The notes under the pieces are model-generated. The model was not told the origin of the DNA, did no database searches, and saw nothing but the letters and a program-made list of their open reading frames with translations. Made by a program: the position numbers and the translations under genes. A DNA stretch of 64,000 bases from Pohlia nutans (Eukaryota > Streptophyta > Bryopsida > Bryales > Mniaceae): NCBI GenBank assembly GCA_022496805.1, contig CM040087.1, positions 6,460,001-6,524,000 on the forward strand, given 5' to 3'. Positions 33,870 through 45,588 of this stretch are shown in pieces; position 1 is the first letter of the stretch; each line of letters opens with the position of its first letter.

Positions 33870-35420
33870 GCTAAATTTAGTTTGTTTTATATATTGATCT
33901 TCGAACCAAGTAAGAAATTTCGGTGCCCCTAATCTATAAGGGCCCTAACATGGCGTTTGTTTTTTGAAATTTGGAAATTTACATCAAATTCAAGCATGTA
34001 TGGCAAAATCTGCTATATTTAGAAACTTTTAAATGTAAATCTTAGAACCCAATATAAAATTTGGATGAGCTTAACTTCTAGGGATCCTAACGTGGATTTT
34101 TTTTTTCAAATTGCGGAAATTTATATTCAATTCAAGCATGTATGGCAAAATATGCTATATATAGCAGCTTTTGAATGTAAATCTTGGAACCCAATATGAA
34201 ATTTGGGTGCGTCTAACCTCTAGGGATCCAAACGTGGTGTTTTTGTTTCAAATTGCGAAAATTTATATTCAATTCAAGCATGTATAGCAAAATCTGCTAA
34301 ATTTAGCAACTTTTGACTGTAAATCTCGGAACCCAACATGCAATTTGGGTGCCCCTAACCTTTAGGGGTCCTAACGTGGTGTTTGCCTTTCAAATTGCAG
34401 AAATGTACATCAAATTCAAGCATGTATGGTCAAATCTGCTAAATTTAGCAGTGCTTGACTATAAATCTCGGAACCTAATATGAAATTTGGGTGCTCTTAA
34501 CCTCTAGGGGGCCTAGCATACTCCTTACTTTTCGAATTGTGGAAATTTACATCAAATTCAAGCTTGTATGGCAGAATTTGCTAAATTTAGCAATTTTTCA
34601 TAAAATTGAACCCCAACATGAAATTTTGGGTGTTCCTAAACTCTAGGGATCCTAACGTAGTGTTTGTCTTTTGAATTGCGCAAATCTAGATTAAATTTGA
34701 GCATGTATGGCAGAATTTGCTAAATTTAGCAACATTTGACTATAAATCTTGGAACCCAACATGAAATTTAGGTCCCCCTAACCTCTCGGTGCCCTAACGT
34801 GTTGTTCGTCTTTTGAATTGCGAAAATGTACATCAAATTTGAGCATGTATGGCAAAATCTGCTAAATTTAGCAGCTTTTGATTACAAATTTTGGAACTCA
34901 ACATGAAATTTGGATCCCTCTAACCCTAACATATTGATTATCATCTGAATTGCAAAAATGTACATCAAATTTGAGCATGTATAGCAAAATTTGCTAAATT
35001 TAGCAATTTTTGACTATGAATCTCGAAACCCAACATGAAATTTGGGTCCCCCTAACATCTAAGTGCCCTTACATGTTCGTCGTTTGAATTGCGGAAATCT
35101 ACATCAAATTTGAGGATGTGTGGCAAAGTCTGCTAAATTTAACAGCTTTTGATTATAAATATCGGAATCCAACATGAAATTTGAATGCCTTTAATCTCTA
35201 GGGACCCTAACATACTAATTGTCTTCAAAATTGCGGAAATGTACATCAAATTTCATCACGTGTGGTATATTATGCTATATTTAGAAATTTCAGAAAAAAA
35301 TCTTTGACATTCAACATGAAATTTGGATGCCCCTAACCTCAATGGGCCCTAACGTAGAATTTGTCTTTTGAATTATAGAAATTTATGAGAAATATGAGTT
35401 AAACTAAAAATACTAAATTT
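33870..35420 (+). repeat. Satellite array, ~141-bp monomer, about 11 copies
   Basis: The landmark GAAATTTGGGTGC recurs at 33914, 34056, 34199, 34341, 34482, 34620, 34763, 34904, 35038, 35176 and 35319, so spacing is 134-143 bp. Each unit also has TCAAGCATGTATGGCAAAAT, a GCTAAATTTAGCA palindrome and CCTAACGTGGTGTTTGTC. Units differ by point changes and small indels, so this is an old, non-homogenised array. Confidence 0.95.
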
Positions 35421-35916
35421 AGTAGCCGATGCTTATAAGTTCAATCCAAATTCAATGTTCAAAATATGATCATACATAACTACGTGTAATTAAAAATAAG
35501 ATCAAATGATTCGAGGTAAAAACAATAAATGAATGAGGCGTTTTCAAAAATAAACGAATTTTTGATAATAATGCTTACCAAAACTTGTCATACATCACGA
35601 TGTTCGCTCCAATCAAACACGCCTACGAAGAATTAAAGAAAACAAGGTTAAAATCATCATAGATATGCATTTTTTAAATTTTGGTGAAAACAATATCATT
35701 TATACATCTTAGAACTCCTATATATTGAGCTTTACAACCTAACTATCTAGTGTCATTTGCAAAAAATAGAGTAGTGAGAGCATGACCTTAGAGAGGTAAA
35801 TTGTGAAATGTGTGGAATATGTGATGGCGGAGGCATTATATACTAGGAACACCTAGAACGGGCTTTCAAAAAAGCCATTTCATAGTTGGACGCGTCCTCC
35901 CAAAGGATGCGTCTAT

Positions 35917-35942
35917 CAACCCCGCGGAGCTCCGCGGGGTTG
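35917..35942. repeat. 26-bp perfect GC-rich palindrome
   Basis: The arms around GCGGAGCTCCGC are perfectly complementary with no spacer (core CCCCGCGGAGCTCCGCGGGG). Immediately after, 35950-36070 is a dense run of GGCCAAGG/CCTTGGCC motifs that are also self-complementary. This GC island lies in otherwise very AT-rich DNA. Confidence 0.9.
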
Positions 35943-36589
35943 AGAAGGTGGGCCAAGGCTGTGGCCCTTGGCTAGCCAAGGCCAAGACCCTGACCTTTGG
36001 CCAACTAGGCCAAGGCCGTGGCCTTGGCTAGCCAAGGCTCAAGGCCAGGGCAGGTCTGGCCCAAGGACAGGGTCTGTTTTTTTTTAATTTTAATTATTAA
36101 ATTTTATTATATTGTTTGTTGTTATTATTATTTTGATTTTTAATAATTTTCTATTTTAAAATAACATTTTTTTTTAAATGATTATTGAGTTTTTCTTATT
36201 CTTTTTAGTTTTTAGTTTTTAATTAAATTTTTTTTGGTTGATTTTTTTGAGGTCTTTTTTTTTTTTGTATTTTGCCTTCTCTTTCCATATTTATTTTCTT
36301 GGTATTTTTTTTTTATGTAAAATAATATGCTTTTCCTAGGTCTTTTATGAAATTTCAATTTTTACTAAATGAATAATTTAAATTTACATTTCTCTCTTCT
36401 TTTTTCTTCTATTTTTTTTCTTCCTTTACTCCAAACAATTGTTCCTTTTCTAATTAATTTTGGCATCCTATGTTATTAGTTTTTTTTATTTACCAACATG
36501 GAAATAAATATAGTATTAGATGTGCATAACATGATTCTGCACTGTAGAGGACACTTTTAAAAATTGAACACAAAGAACACGCAATTTGC

Positions 36590-38625
36590 TATTTATGCAC
36601 TTGGCCAAGTGCGCTCATTTCATAAGCGTATTTGACTTTAAAAAAAGATGGTTAAATAGTTCTCTAAAAAACATCAATGTTGTCTTTCTTCCATCCCTTA
36701 CATTATAAACAAATAATTATTTTAATTATTTTTTATTCTTATCTTTATCTTTTCTTTTTTATCTTGATTTCTTTCTTGTCTTCTTTCTTGTCTCCCTCTT
36801 GTCTTTCTTCTTGTCTTCCTTTTTGTCTTCGTTGTCTTTTTTTTTCTTCTACTTTTTCTTCAGTTGTGGCTGTTGAACCCTAAACAATGGAAGCAAGCAA
36901 CAAAAAAATAATTTTTTTTTGGGTTGCCCGTGGGGTGCTGCTTAACCCAAAATAGCAGCTGCCTAAATTTTTTTTTAATTTTTTTTTTTGTTTTTTTTTT
37001 GTTTTTTTGGAATTTAATTCTGGGTTTCCTTCCTAGCTAAATTCTACCGCATGTTTAACCCAACTGGATTAACTCAACTACTTGGTTAACCAACCACTTG
37101 AGTTACTTTATAACCAACAACTATGTGGTGGCTTCTCAATTGGGAGTTGCTTCCCGTGTATCAAGCCTAGTCCTTGGGGCTTTTTTATATAGCCCGTTCA
37201 TCCCACTACAGTTGGCTGTGTCGTCTGACACGTTCACTATTCACTCTCTCCCTCCATGCGTTTTGCCGCTTGACGACACATTGAATTGCGAGCCTTAAAA
37301 CGCCGTAATTAGCATACCGATCGGAATTGATGAGCGACTTCATGGTTGCGACGAATTTATGTTGCTTGTATATCCTACCTTGGCTCTTTCACAAATGAGA
37401 GTCTTATTTAGGGAAAACCTAAGTTTACTTGTGAGTTGTTGGAAGAGGAAAGCTGGTAGCGATAAGCGCTCTGTTTCCTTGTCAAGGGAGGTTGTGGGAC
37501 AATCTAAGCTTGTTACGATGGTATTGGGCTCCGGACAACAAGTGTTGTATAATTTTTGTCAACAACATCACTCCTTTTCTCCAATTGGTTGTAGTCAATG
37601 CTTGCTCTTGTTACGAGTCTATTGAATTTTTTCTCTGGTGAATAAACGATAACAAGTTGTGGTAACCTGCAGACACCTCGTACACGTCAAGTGGCACACT
37701 AACAGTTTTTTGTTTGGCATGGGTACAAGTGAGGGTTACCACCTCCTGAGGATTTTTTCAAAACCTCCAATTTGAGCTTCTCGATTGTCTACTTTTGGAG
37801 ATGTTGTTTGACCTGCTTTGCCTGGTCCTTCATTCCCTGGTGTTGATGTTTATTTTATGGCATAAGTGTAGTGTATTTTCCTTTGGTTGTAACTATTGCT
37901 ACCCTTATTTAATCAATTAGGGTGTCACATGTTATTGCAACCTTTTCAAATGTTGTTCACAATGATCTTGTTTCTCCTTAGTGTTTTTCTTTTTCTGGGT
38001 TTCCTGAGATCAGGGAATGAGCAAATCAGGAAATGAGGAAATCAGGGAATGAGGAAATCAGGGAATGAGGAAATCAGGGAATGAGGAAATCAGGCAATGA
38101 GGCAATGAGGCAATGAGGCAATCAGGCAATCAGGCAATCAAGCAATCAGGCAATGAGGAAATCAGACAATGAGGAAATCAGGCAATGAGGAAATCAGGCA
38201 ATGAGGAAATCAGGCAATGAGGAAATCAGGCAATGAGGAAGATAGAAATGAGGGAGATGAGAGGGCTTTTGGGTGCGCGGCTGCATAATTTTTTTGCTTC
38301 CTTCCATTGTTTAGGGTTCAACAGCCACAACTGTAGAAAAAGTAGAAAAAAAAAAAGACAACTAAAACAGAAAGGAAGATAAGAAGAAAGACAAGAGGAA
38401 AGACAAGAAAGAAATCAAGAAAGAAATCAAGATAAAAAATAAAAGAAAAGATAAAAGAAAAGATAAAGATAAGAATAAAAATTAATTATTTGTTTACAAT
38501 GTAAGCGATTGAAAAAAGACAATAATCGTCGTTTTTTTTTTTTTTTAAGTTACAGAAAAAAATTATGCACTCGGGGACCAAGTGCATGATTATATGGCCA
38601 AGTGTGTAAATAACGAATTTTGTGT
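36590..38625. mobile_element. Foldback element with ~340-bp inverted arms
   Basis: The left arm (36590-36925) and right arm (38275-38625) are inverted copies. Both carry CACTTGG-type palindromes at the outer side, then a long purine/pyrimidine-biased run (TCTTTCTTGTC on the left, GACAAGAAAGA on the right). Both end at the inner side with GTTGTGGCTGTTGAACCCTAAACAATGGAAG or its complement. The interior (36926-38274) is unrelated to any protein I recognise and contains a 16-bp tandem array. The class is not assigned; long arms suggest a foldback or MULE-like element. Confidence 0.8.
38008..38240 (+). repeat. 16-bp minisatellite (GAGGAAATCAGGCAAT)
   Basis: About 14 units of GAGGAAATCAGGGAAT or GAGGAAATCAGGCAAT, with a few 8-bp half-units (GAGGCAAT, CAGGCAAT). 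It lies within the foldback element, next to its right arm. There are no spacers, so it is not a CRISPR array. Confidence 0.95.
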
Positions 38626-38639
38626 TTAGAGTTAACCAA

Positions 38640-39850
38640 AAAGTCAACTCAAAAAGGAAAGTTTTAGCAAACTCGTGTTGAATTCCTCTTGAACTTGTAT
38701 AGAAATATAAATAGACCAAAAACTAGTTTATGGGAGACAATCTAAAGCAAGCCACTGTCATTATTCTCCACTCCTTGCAATGACTCCCACACCTTCCACC
38801 AAAGCTACAAGCCTATGGCCCACAAGGGAACAATTTTTGACACGACGCTATTCAACCCAAATATATTTCAAGAAAGAGGTTAGAAGTAGAGCAAAAAGGG
38901 AGATTAGACGGGCTTCTTTTCAGTTAGCTCAAATTGTATGTTTTTTCCCGTCATGTGCTCCAATTCATAAATTGTTTTTTTTATTCAACTTTTGAATTAG
39001 AGCTCCAATGGGCCTGGGATTCGCAATCAAGATATAACACCCAACTTCAAAGTATTAAGTATGGTAAATTTAGAATAAAATAAGTGTGAATCTATGGGTG
39101 GAAAACAAACCTCAATTAAATGACGTGTTTCGAACTTTTTGGGAATTTTTAGTACTATTTTGCAGGTTGCTGTTGAGATTTGAAAAAGGGAACTGTGGTT
39201 TTGTAGTGGATTTATACATGTTGAATGAAGTCCTTGGAAACCCAGTAAATTTTCTATCCACTATATCGTACCCACATAATAGGTGCATAAAAAACAATTA
39301 TTTTTTAGTTTCACAGGATTTACTTTACAATATGTGATAGAAATAATAGCTATAACTCACAAAATAGTCTAAGAGGCACCAAAATAATTGAATTATTTGC
39401 CACAACTTGCATGAACCTACATCAAGAACTTCAAGGCATATGAACATGGTGCCATGACGATGCATTGAAATGCAATTAAGAGAATTTGGTGTCAACCTCC
39501 ATAACAACCTAGTATGAATAAAATGACACTTAAATGACATGTATGCGATATTTGGTGTCAAAATGGCACCAAAATAGTTTGGCCCAACTTTTCTGATGTA
39601 ATATGTGCGTACATTAAATGTCGAAGTTTTCTAGTTGAGTATAATCTAACTATAATTATTATTTTTAGAAACTAAAATGGTGTTTACTATTGGATATAAA
39701 AACATGACCATTCCAAGGTTTTGTCATTGTGCTCATGATAAGAAAATATTGTGATCACTTTAGACGTAAGAGACACTATTGTTGAATTACGGGATATTGC
39801 AAGTACCAATTAGGAGAAAATCATAACTAAAATGCACACTTGTTTAACAG
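38640..39850. other. Intergenic DNA, unassigned
   Basis: AT-rich; no gene or complete mobile element recognised. GGCACCAAAATA recurs near 39374 and 39566, suggesting an old insertion, but its ends could not be defined. Confidence 0.4.
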
Positions 39851-39855
39851 AAAAT

Positions 39856-40073
39856 AAGGTAGAGGGCTCCAAAACCAACAAGGTTCTAATTCCAACAGAC
39901 TTTAGGCACAATAATTATCCTAGAACCTAAATCTAGGTAGATCATAGATAGCTTATCATTTTGGTCAACATTCAATAAGAGCTCTATGATGTGCCTAGAT
40001 TTGTGTTCTAAATAAATGCATAGTCTAGATCTTTTAAAATTAGAACCTTGTTGGTTTTGGAGCCCTCTACCTT
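39856..40073. mobile_element. Small MITE with 36-37-bp perfect inverted repeats
   Basis: The left end AAGGTAGAGGGCTCCAAAAC (continuing to 39891) and the right end (40038-40073) are perfect complements over 36 bases, with TA just inside or outside both ends. The interior is also partly self-complementary (CTAAATCTAGG and CCTAGATTTG). Perfect arms suggest recent insertion. TA duplication would make it Stowaway-type. Confidence 0.9.
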
Positions 40074-40556
40074 AATTTCAATTGTTACGACCATCTTTTG
40101 AACTTGCCAAAAGAAGAAAACACTACATATTCTGAACTTGTCACCGTTTCACTAAACTTCACTAAACTTGTCACCGTTTCACATTGACTGTCTTAGAGAA
40201 TATTCCCTTTGTTCCTCAAAAGACCTTGTTTTCACTGGAAATCCAAGGATTGAGCATTACGTTCAATGAAATTCATAGACTAAGCTTAATCCCATGATTA
40301 CAGAGGGAATATGTTGCATGTGATGCAAATCCATTGATTAAGTGAGTACATAGGGAGTATTTTAACTTCCTTGAAAGTGTATACATGACCAAAATCCATG
40401 TTAATAATCCATGATTAGCATAATCGAATTCCATGGATTCAAGTGCCAGATTATCTCCAATACTTTGAAGCAATTGTCAAGCACGTTCAAAGTTTGATTG
40501 CCAACAATGAATGAGTAAAGTTGAAAATCATGGCTTTATTTTGGGAGGAAATTTAA

Positions 40557-40879
40557 ACCCTAAATGTTCCAATGTTTAGAAACTGAATCACAAATGGATT
40601 CAAAGCCTTGTAACTTTCTCATACAATCTCGGATGACTTTCATCCACTCCACCTTCACAAGCATATTAAATTCTCTACCAATTAAAGTAAATTTGTTGTT
40701 ATGAGGAGATGTTAAAAATATTGGAGAGGCCTCCAAATGCAAGTATGTCAAATTTTGTTGGGCATATTTCATGCATGCAATGGTCCTCTCATGTACACCT
40801 ATTGTACATTTGAGTCATGCTAATATCTATTTATGAGGCTAGTATTTACTTGTGTTCAAAGGATCGGTACGTTTAGGGG
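40557..40879. mobile_element. Weak candidate: degenerate TTAA-family element
   Basis: The left end is TTAA + ACCCTAAATG and the right end is CGTTTAGGGG + TTCA, a one-base departure from TTAA. At 323 bp it is shorter than its relatives. Interior similarity to other family members was not seen. Confidence 0.35.
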
Positions 40880-40960
40880 TTCAATTGATATCATGGTCTC
40901 TTGCGGAACGGACCCTATGGTAGACCCTCTTCACATCGCAAGCTGAAAACTCATGAATCT

Positions 40961-41307
40961 AAGGGCCGCTTCACACTATGGCCAAAGGTCGAGAGGCCGT
41001 CGATTTCCACCAATCAAATTGCAAGAAACCATGGGTTCGGCCTCTCGACCCTTCACACTAGAGGCCAAAGTCCACCGGCCGTCGCTCTCCAAAATGCTTA
41101 CATGGCAACACTTTTTGATCAAGGTGACGGCCTCTCGAGAGGAAGTTTGGGTTGAACGGGAATGGAAACCCAAACTATGAACGAGAGGCCGTCGATTTCT
41201 TTTCATAAAAAATGAAAACTATATTTTATTGCCTATTTTAAGTAGATTTCTTTGGACTCTCAATCCCACAGCCTCTCGACTTGGAGGGCCATAGTGTGAA
41301 GCGGTCC
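40961..41307. mobile_element. PIF/Harbinger-like MITE (uninterrupted relative of 19536)
   Basis: Ends are AAGGGCCGCTTCACACTATGG and its complement (ATAGTGTGAAGCGGTCCTTA). The interior matches 19536-19878 closely, including GGTCGAGAGGCCGTCGATTT and CATGGGTTCGGCCTCTCGAC. It supplies the unoccupied site for the TA-target MITE at 19879. Flanks are TAA and TTA. Confidence 0.85.
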
Positions 41308-42543
41308 TTAGTTACCAAAGGGGAGACATAAAAGAATTCCAAGTTACCCCACGCGTGCACAGTGGTCAACATCTGGGAATGGGGCCACATTCTGAAATGA
41401 TGGCCGTTGGCAGTTGAAATTCAGCTGAACGAGGCGGACGAACAGAACACGGATGGACAGAACTCTGTCCAACTCCCCTCTCCCCGTCTCCCCTGTCGTT
41501 CATCAGCTTGCCAGTCACACTTCCTGCTTGGCAATGCGTCGCACTTGTCTGCACCCTGCAAGCCGGAACGCGCTCCGCTCATTTCGGCCCACTTTCGTGC
41601 ATGCTCGCCTTGTTGTAACTTAGCACTCGGAACTCTCTAGACACGGCCCTGTTTCATGAATCCGCGGCAGATTAGGTTTGGCACCGACCTGTTTGCGGCT
41701 TCGGGTTTGAGGATGTCGCCACGAAATGGCGCACTTTGCGTTGTTCTGTTTTGCTCTACTCGATCGAGAACTCGGAGGCGAACACGTGTGGAGAACGGTC
41801 GTACTAATTCCAATGACGTTTAGGCACTTGGCCATTTCCCTGCGTCAGCGCCATGGCTGATTTCTTCCAGTGCGTGGAGCTCAAGTGTTCTCATTTCTAG
41901 TGCGCTACTGCCGTAATGTAGGTTTTCTCTAGCAACGAGTGAATTGAATCTAGGGAAATTTTGTTTTTGGCTCACTGAAACGCGTATCCACGGTGTTGCA
42001 TGTATCTTGAGTACTACGTTCGGCGGACTCCAAACCTGTAATTGGAGAAGGCATAGTGTACCACAATGAATGTTCCACGGAGTTGTACTCTGCATACACA
42101 ATGCCAATCTTTTGTAAGACATGCAAACAATCTTTGTTGACTTTCCCTGAAATGACTGCTTTACAAATATGTTCCTTTTGGTTGCCGTGGAGAGTACTCG
42201 TTTAGTCTTCCACACATGACAAGCAACAAGAGGAGATGGAGACTCTGCCCTGCCAAACTTGATTGAGTAGAAACCGTTTTATTGAGTAGAAAATGTATCA
42301 ATCTATGAAATCATCTATCACACACATATGAAGAGGCCTCTAAAACGTGTCGTGCAAGCCAGGGCTCCAACCCTTTAACATCGCTGTGGACGTCGTTCTC
42401 GACTAGAGTCAGCTACCATGGCCTACTTTAATCTGCAGAAATAAGAATTCTTCACACCGGCACGATTCCCAGTGAAATTCCACTTGGAGCCCCGTAACAT
42501 TCGACGGAGCGGCTTGGTTTGCATAGGTAAGATAGCAAGCACC

Positions 42544-43140
42544 TTGGCACATTTCAAGCTGTCCAGCAGCGTCGTCACGCCCACCAGCTCCAGCACCTTG
42601 TCGAACCCACTGGGCATGACGGTCCTCTGCACCGTCTCCGCAATCCGACCCTCGGGACCATCGATGATGACCTCCTCCGCGCCGCTTTCGATCAAGAACT
42701 CCCTCCGTTCGGCGCGCCTCGTGGTGCTGAACACGCGCACGCCCATTGCCTTGGCGATCGCCGCGGCCGCCAGCCCCACGGACGTGGTGCCGCCGCGCAC
42801 CAGCAGCGTCTCCCCCCGCTGCAGCTTCAGGCCCGTGTGCAGGCTCCCCCACGCGGTCTGCAGCATCTCCGGCGCCGCGCCCAGAACCTCCCACGGCACG
42901 CCCGGCTCCAGCATCTGCACTTGCGTGGCGGGCACCACGGTGTACTCCGCGTAGCCGCCGTCGAAGGCCCGGCCCAGCCCACCCAGCGCGGTGGCCACGA
43001 CGGCTCCCGAGGGAAAGTCCGTCGCCGCCTGGGCACGACGCCACCAGCCCCGTGCATTCGATGCCCAGGACGCGAGGGAATCGCACGCCGGGCGAGTGGC
43101 CTTGGCGCGTGAAGAGCTCGCTGCGGACCTGCGGTTCACA
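42544..43140 (-). pseudogene. Quinone oxidoreductase-like (MDR) gene fragment with a frameshift
   Basis: About 199 codons of a medium-chain dehydrogenase/reductase. The N-terminal part reads [16 protein letters not shown] and [10 protein letters not shown] in one frame. It then shifts frame near 43040, and continues [40 protein letters not shown] (the nucleotide-binding glycine motif) and [19 protein letters not shown]. Family members are about 320-340 residues, so both the first ~50 residues and the last ~100 are missing. GC content is far above the surrounding block. Blocks 2 and 3 lack the fragment at the matching point, so it was either gained here or lost there. It is not expected to be functional. 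Confidence 0.87.
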
Positions 43141-43491
43141 CGACTCGGCACGCACTGGACCAGTTTACAGTGATCTTCTGGATATTTTGCTGCGGACACT
43201 CCTTGCCCTTCACATGTTGGATACATCTTCAATTCTTCACATATTGAATCGCTCCATCGTACAGAAGGTGGCGCCCAAAGAATTTCACTACTCCATACCA
43301 CGGCGGAATTTGAGTCAAGAGACTCACCGTCAAGCCATATGTTCTCTAACCCGGCCATGAATCCGAGCACTTGGTGCGCCTGTGTGGGATCTGGCACGCA
43401 CCAGATGGAGCATGTGGAGCTTGCTGTGTGGATGTCAACCATGATGCCCCGGAATGCACACGGACACCCACTGCTCCAGTGGAGGCGTGAA

Positions 43492-43614
43492 TCAGCCTCC
43501 TGCAGTAACAACAGGGTGCCCTTGAACAGGCCATGAGATTGGCCTGGGCGGAGGCGGAGGGTTGTAAATGGGGACTGGAGTAGCGTCCTCGGAATCGTAA
43601 GCACCAGAATCCAT
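43492..43614 (-). CDS. Conserved small ORF, 40 codons (block 1)
   Basis: Starts [13 protein letters not shown] and ends with TGA after GHPVVTAGG; it is proline-rich in the middle ([14 protein letters not shown]). The same frame, start, stop and sequence recur at 53606-53728 and 58600-58719. The third differs by a 3-base length change that keeps the frame. No homologue is recognised. It may be a micropeptide or the first exon of a longer gene. Confidence 0.5.
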   Translation of the reverse strand: MDSGAYDSEDATPVPIYNPPPPPRPISWPVQGHPVVTAGG

Positions 43615-44898
43615 GGCGTCGCCGTGACACAGAAACCCTGCGTAATTCTCGATCACTACTCACACACTGGAAACCAAGAGAATTGATGACAAAATGGAAT
43701 GGAACGGAAACCACGCAATGAAATGAGGGTGGAATTGTGCAGATGGCAGGTTTTGTAACTCAGGAATGCTTGAGTTGTACGCTTCAAATGGAAAAGATGA
43801 ATGAGAGTGGTATGAATGAATGCCTTCCCTTATGTAGGCAAGCACCGGCCACGGCTGGCATCCCGCATCCGTCTGGCCGCCCCGTCTGCGCAGACACATC
43901 ACGGGGCTCTTTTCTGGCATTAATTATGGCACTCCGAATTCAATGGGCCATAAAGACACTCTACCTTTCAGACGCGGGCACACGGCCACAGACTCACAGA
44001 CACGGGCCGACACCCACCGAAATACGGAATTGGAATATAATAACGTCACCAACATTCTTGAGCTGCCTGGGGGTGGGAAGCACCCGTCCCCTGCATTTAA
44101 CTTGTAGCTCCCACCTTCTACCCACCCAGAACCTTGTGGTTGAAGTCAAATGGGGGTGTTTGTATAGTAAGGTCAAGACACCTAAAACCGATCAAAGAAG
44201 ACATGTACTATATTTGGGATAGATGAACCGATATTTTGATTATTTTCTTTTCTTAGCACTACAAAAATTAAGAAGTTTTCATATTTAATTAATTTTTTTG
44301 ATAATTAATTGAACAAGTTCATATTTAATTAATTTTTAAGTGGAAGTTGTAGGTTTACCAAAAACCGATCATATGCTCTAATGTACAAATGAGGTACATC
44401 TTCCCTTTCAGAATCTAGAAATTAGGCAAGAATCCAGAGTGGTTGGTTTTGTGTACCTGGTCGGGAATGGGTGTCTCAACCTTATGTGCAACCCACAATC
44501 TTGATAATTTTTTTAAATAGATTTATGTGATGTAATCTAAATGCATAAATTAGTGGGAGAATTAGTGGGAAAATGTTCTCATTGCGACTCATAGACCCTC
44601 CCCATAAAGACACCCACTCAGTCTTGTTTCAAATAAACAACCGGTTCACTGATCAATCTCCTCAGATACTTCTCTAATAAAAGTGAGAGCGGATCACTAA
44701 AAGACATCAACCATAGTGACAAGCCCTTCCAACCCGTCAAGCACATGTCTTTTAATCCAAAGCTCCTACTAACATAAGTTTATTCCTTCTTGTAAGAGCA
44801 AGTATAGACTGTTTATGTAGAGGTGCCCTCTCTTGTATGGGCTTGCCACCCCCTTGCTCCAAGTCCTACAAAGATTGTGAGTACCCACAGACCATTAA

Positions 44899-45469
44899 CC
44901 CCTAAACGTCCAACCATCCAGAAAGTGAATGACGTACAAAATCAAACAGAATTTTCTCATCTGTCATTGACTTTTTGCAATGTGGATTTTTTACTACATA
45001 TTTTATGGGAAGTTAGCTTCATGCATGTGTGATCCCATTAGAAAGGGGATGATTTGTGAAATTTTTATGCCTTGTTTGATGTTGAAGTGATTCACCCAAA
45101 ATTTCAAAGATTTTAGTGCAAAAGTGCTCTTAAAAAAGTAAACTCTTAAAAGTAAGCAAAAAAAAAACTTCAAAAATCACTACACTTAGAGTCTTACATT
45201 TTGACCAATCACAAAAAAATTTATCAAGTACAAATTGTCAATACCATATTTTTAATCAAATTACAAAAGAATTTTGAAATTTAAGTTTCAAACTTTATAC
45301 AAAATTATTGGTGACAACAATCATAGATCTAACCGTACAGATAGAATCAAAAATTCATAATGTACAACTTTTATCCATACATCAAGTTCAAAATATCCTT
45401 CTAGATTACATTTTATGATGCGTCTTTGCAAAATTGCGGAATTTGTAGAGAGGTGAGGACGTTTAGAGG
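44899..45469. mobile_element. TTAA-family MITE, subfamily A
   Basis: 571 bp flanked by TTAA (44895-44898 and 45470-45473). Ends are CCCCTAAACGTCC and, reverse-complemented, CCTCTAAACGTCC, with one mismatch in 13. The interior is the inverted counterpart of 11522-12077 and matches the long inverted repeats of the transposase element at 29262-33215. Confidence 0.9.
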
Positions 45470-45588
45470 TTAATTTAATGGGTTGGGAAGTTGTTCCATT
45501 GCATGGAAGTTGCTTGTCCCTGCTCAAAATAGTGGGATGTTGGAGCATGGAAACATGCCCTTGGTACCTTCTCTTTTCAATGGCAGTA

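Noticed and set aside
38008..38240. Regular repeats as a CRISPR-like array
   Set aside because: Units are contiguous with no unique spacers, and the genome is a eukaryote's; it is a minisatellite.
42746..43360. Plus-strand 204-codon frame across the oxidoreductase fragment
   Set aside because: Arg/Pro-rich antisense of a GC-rich minus-strand gene fragment.
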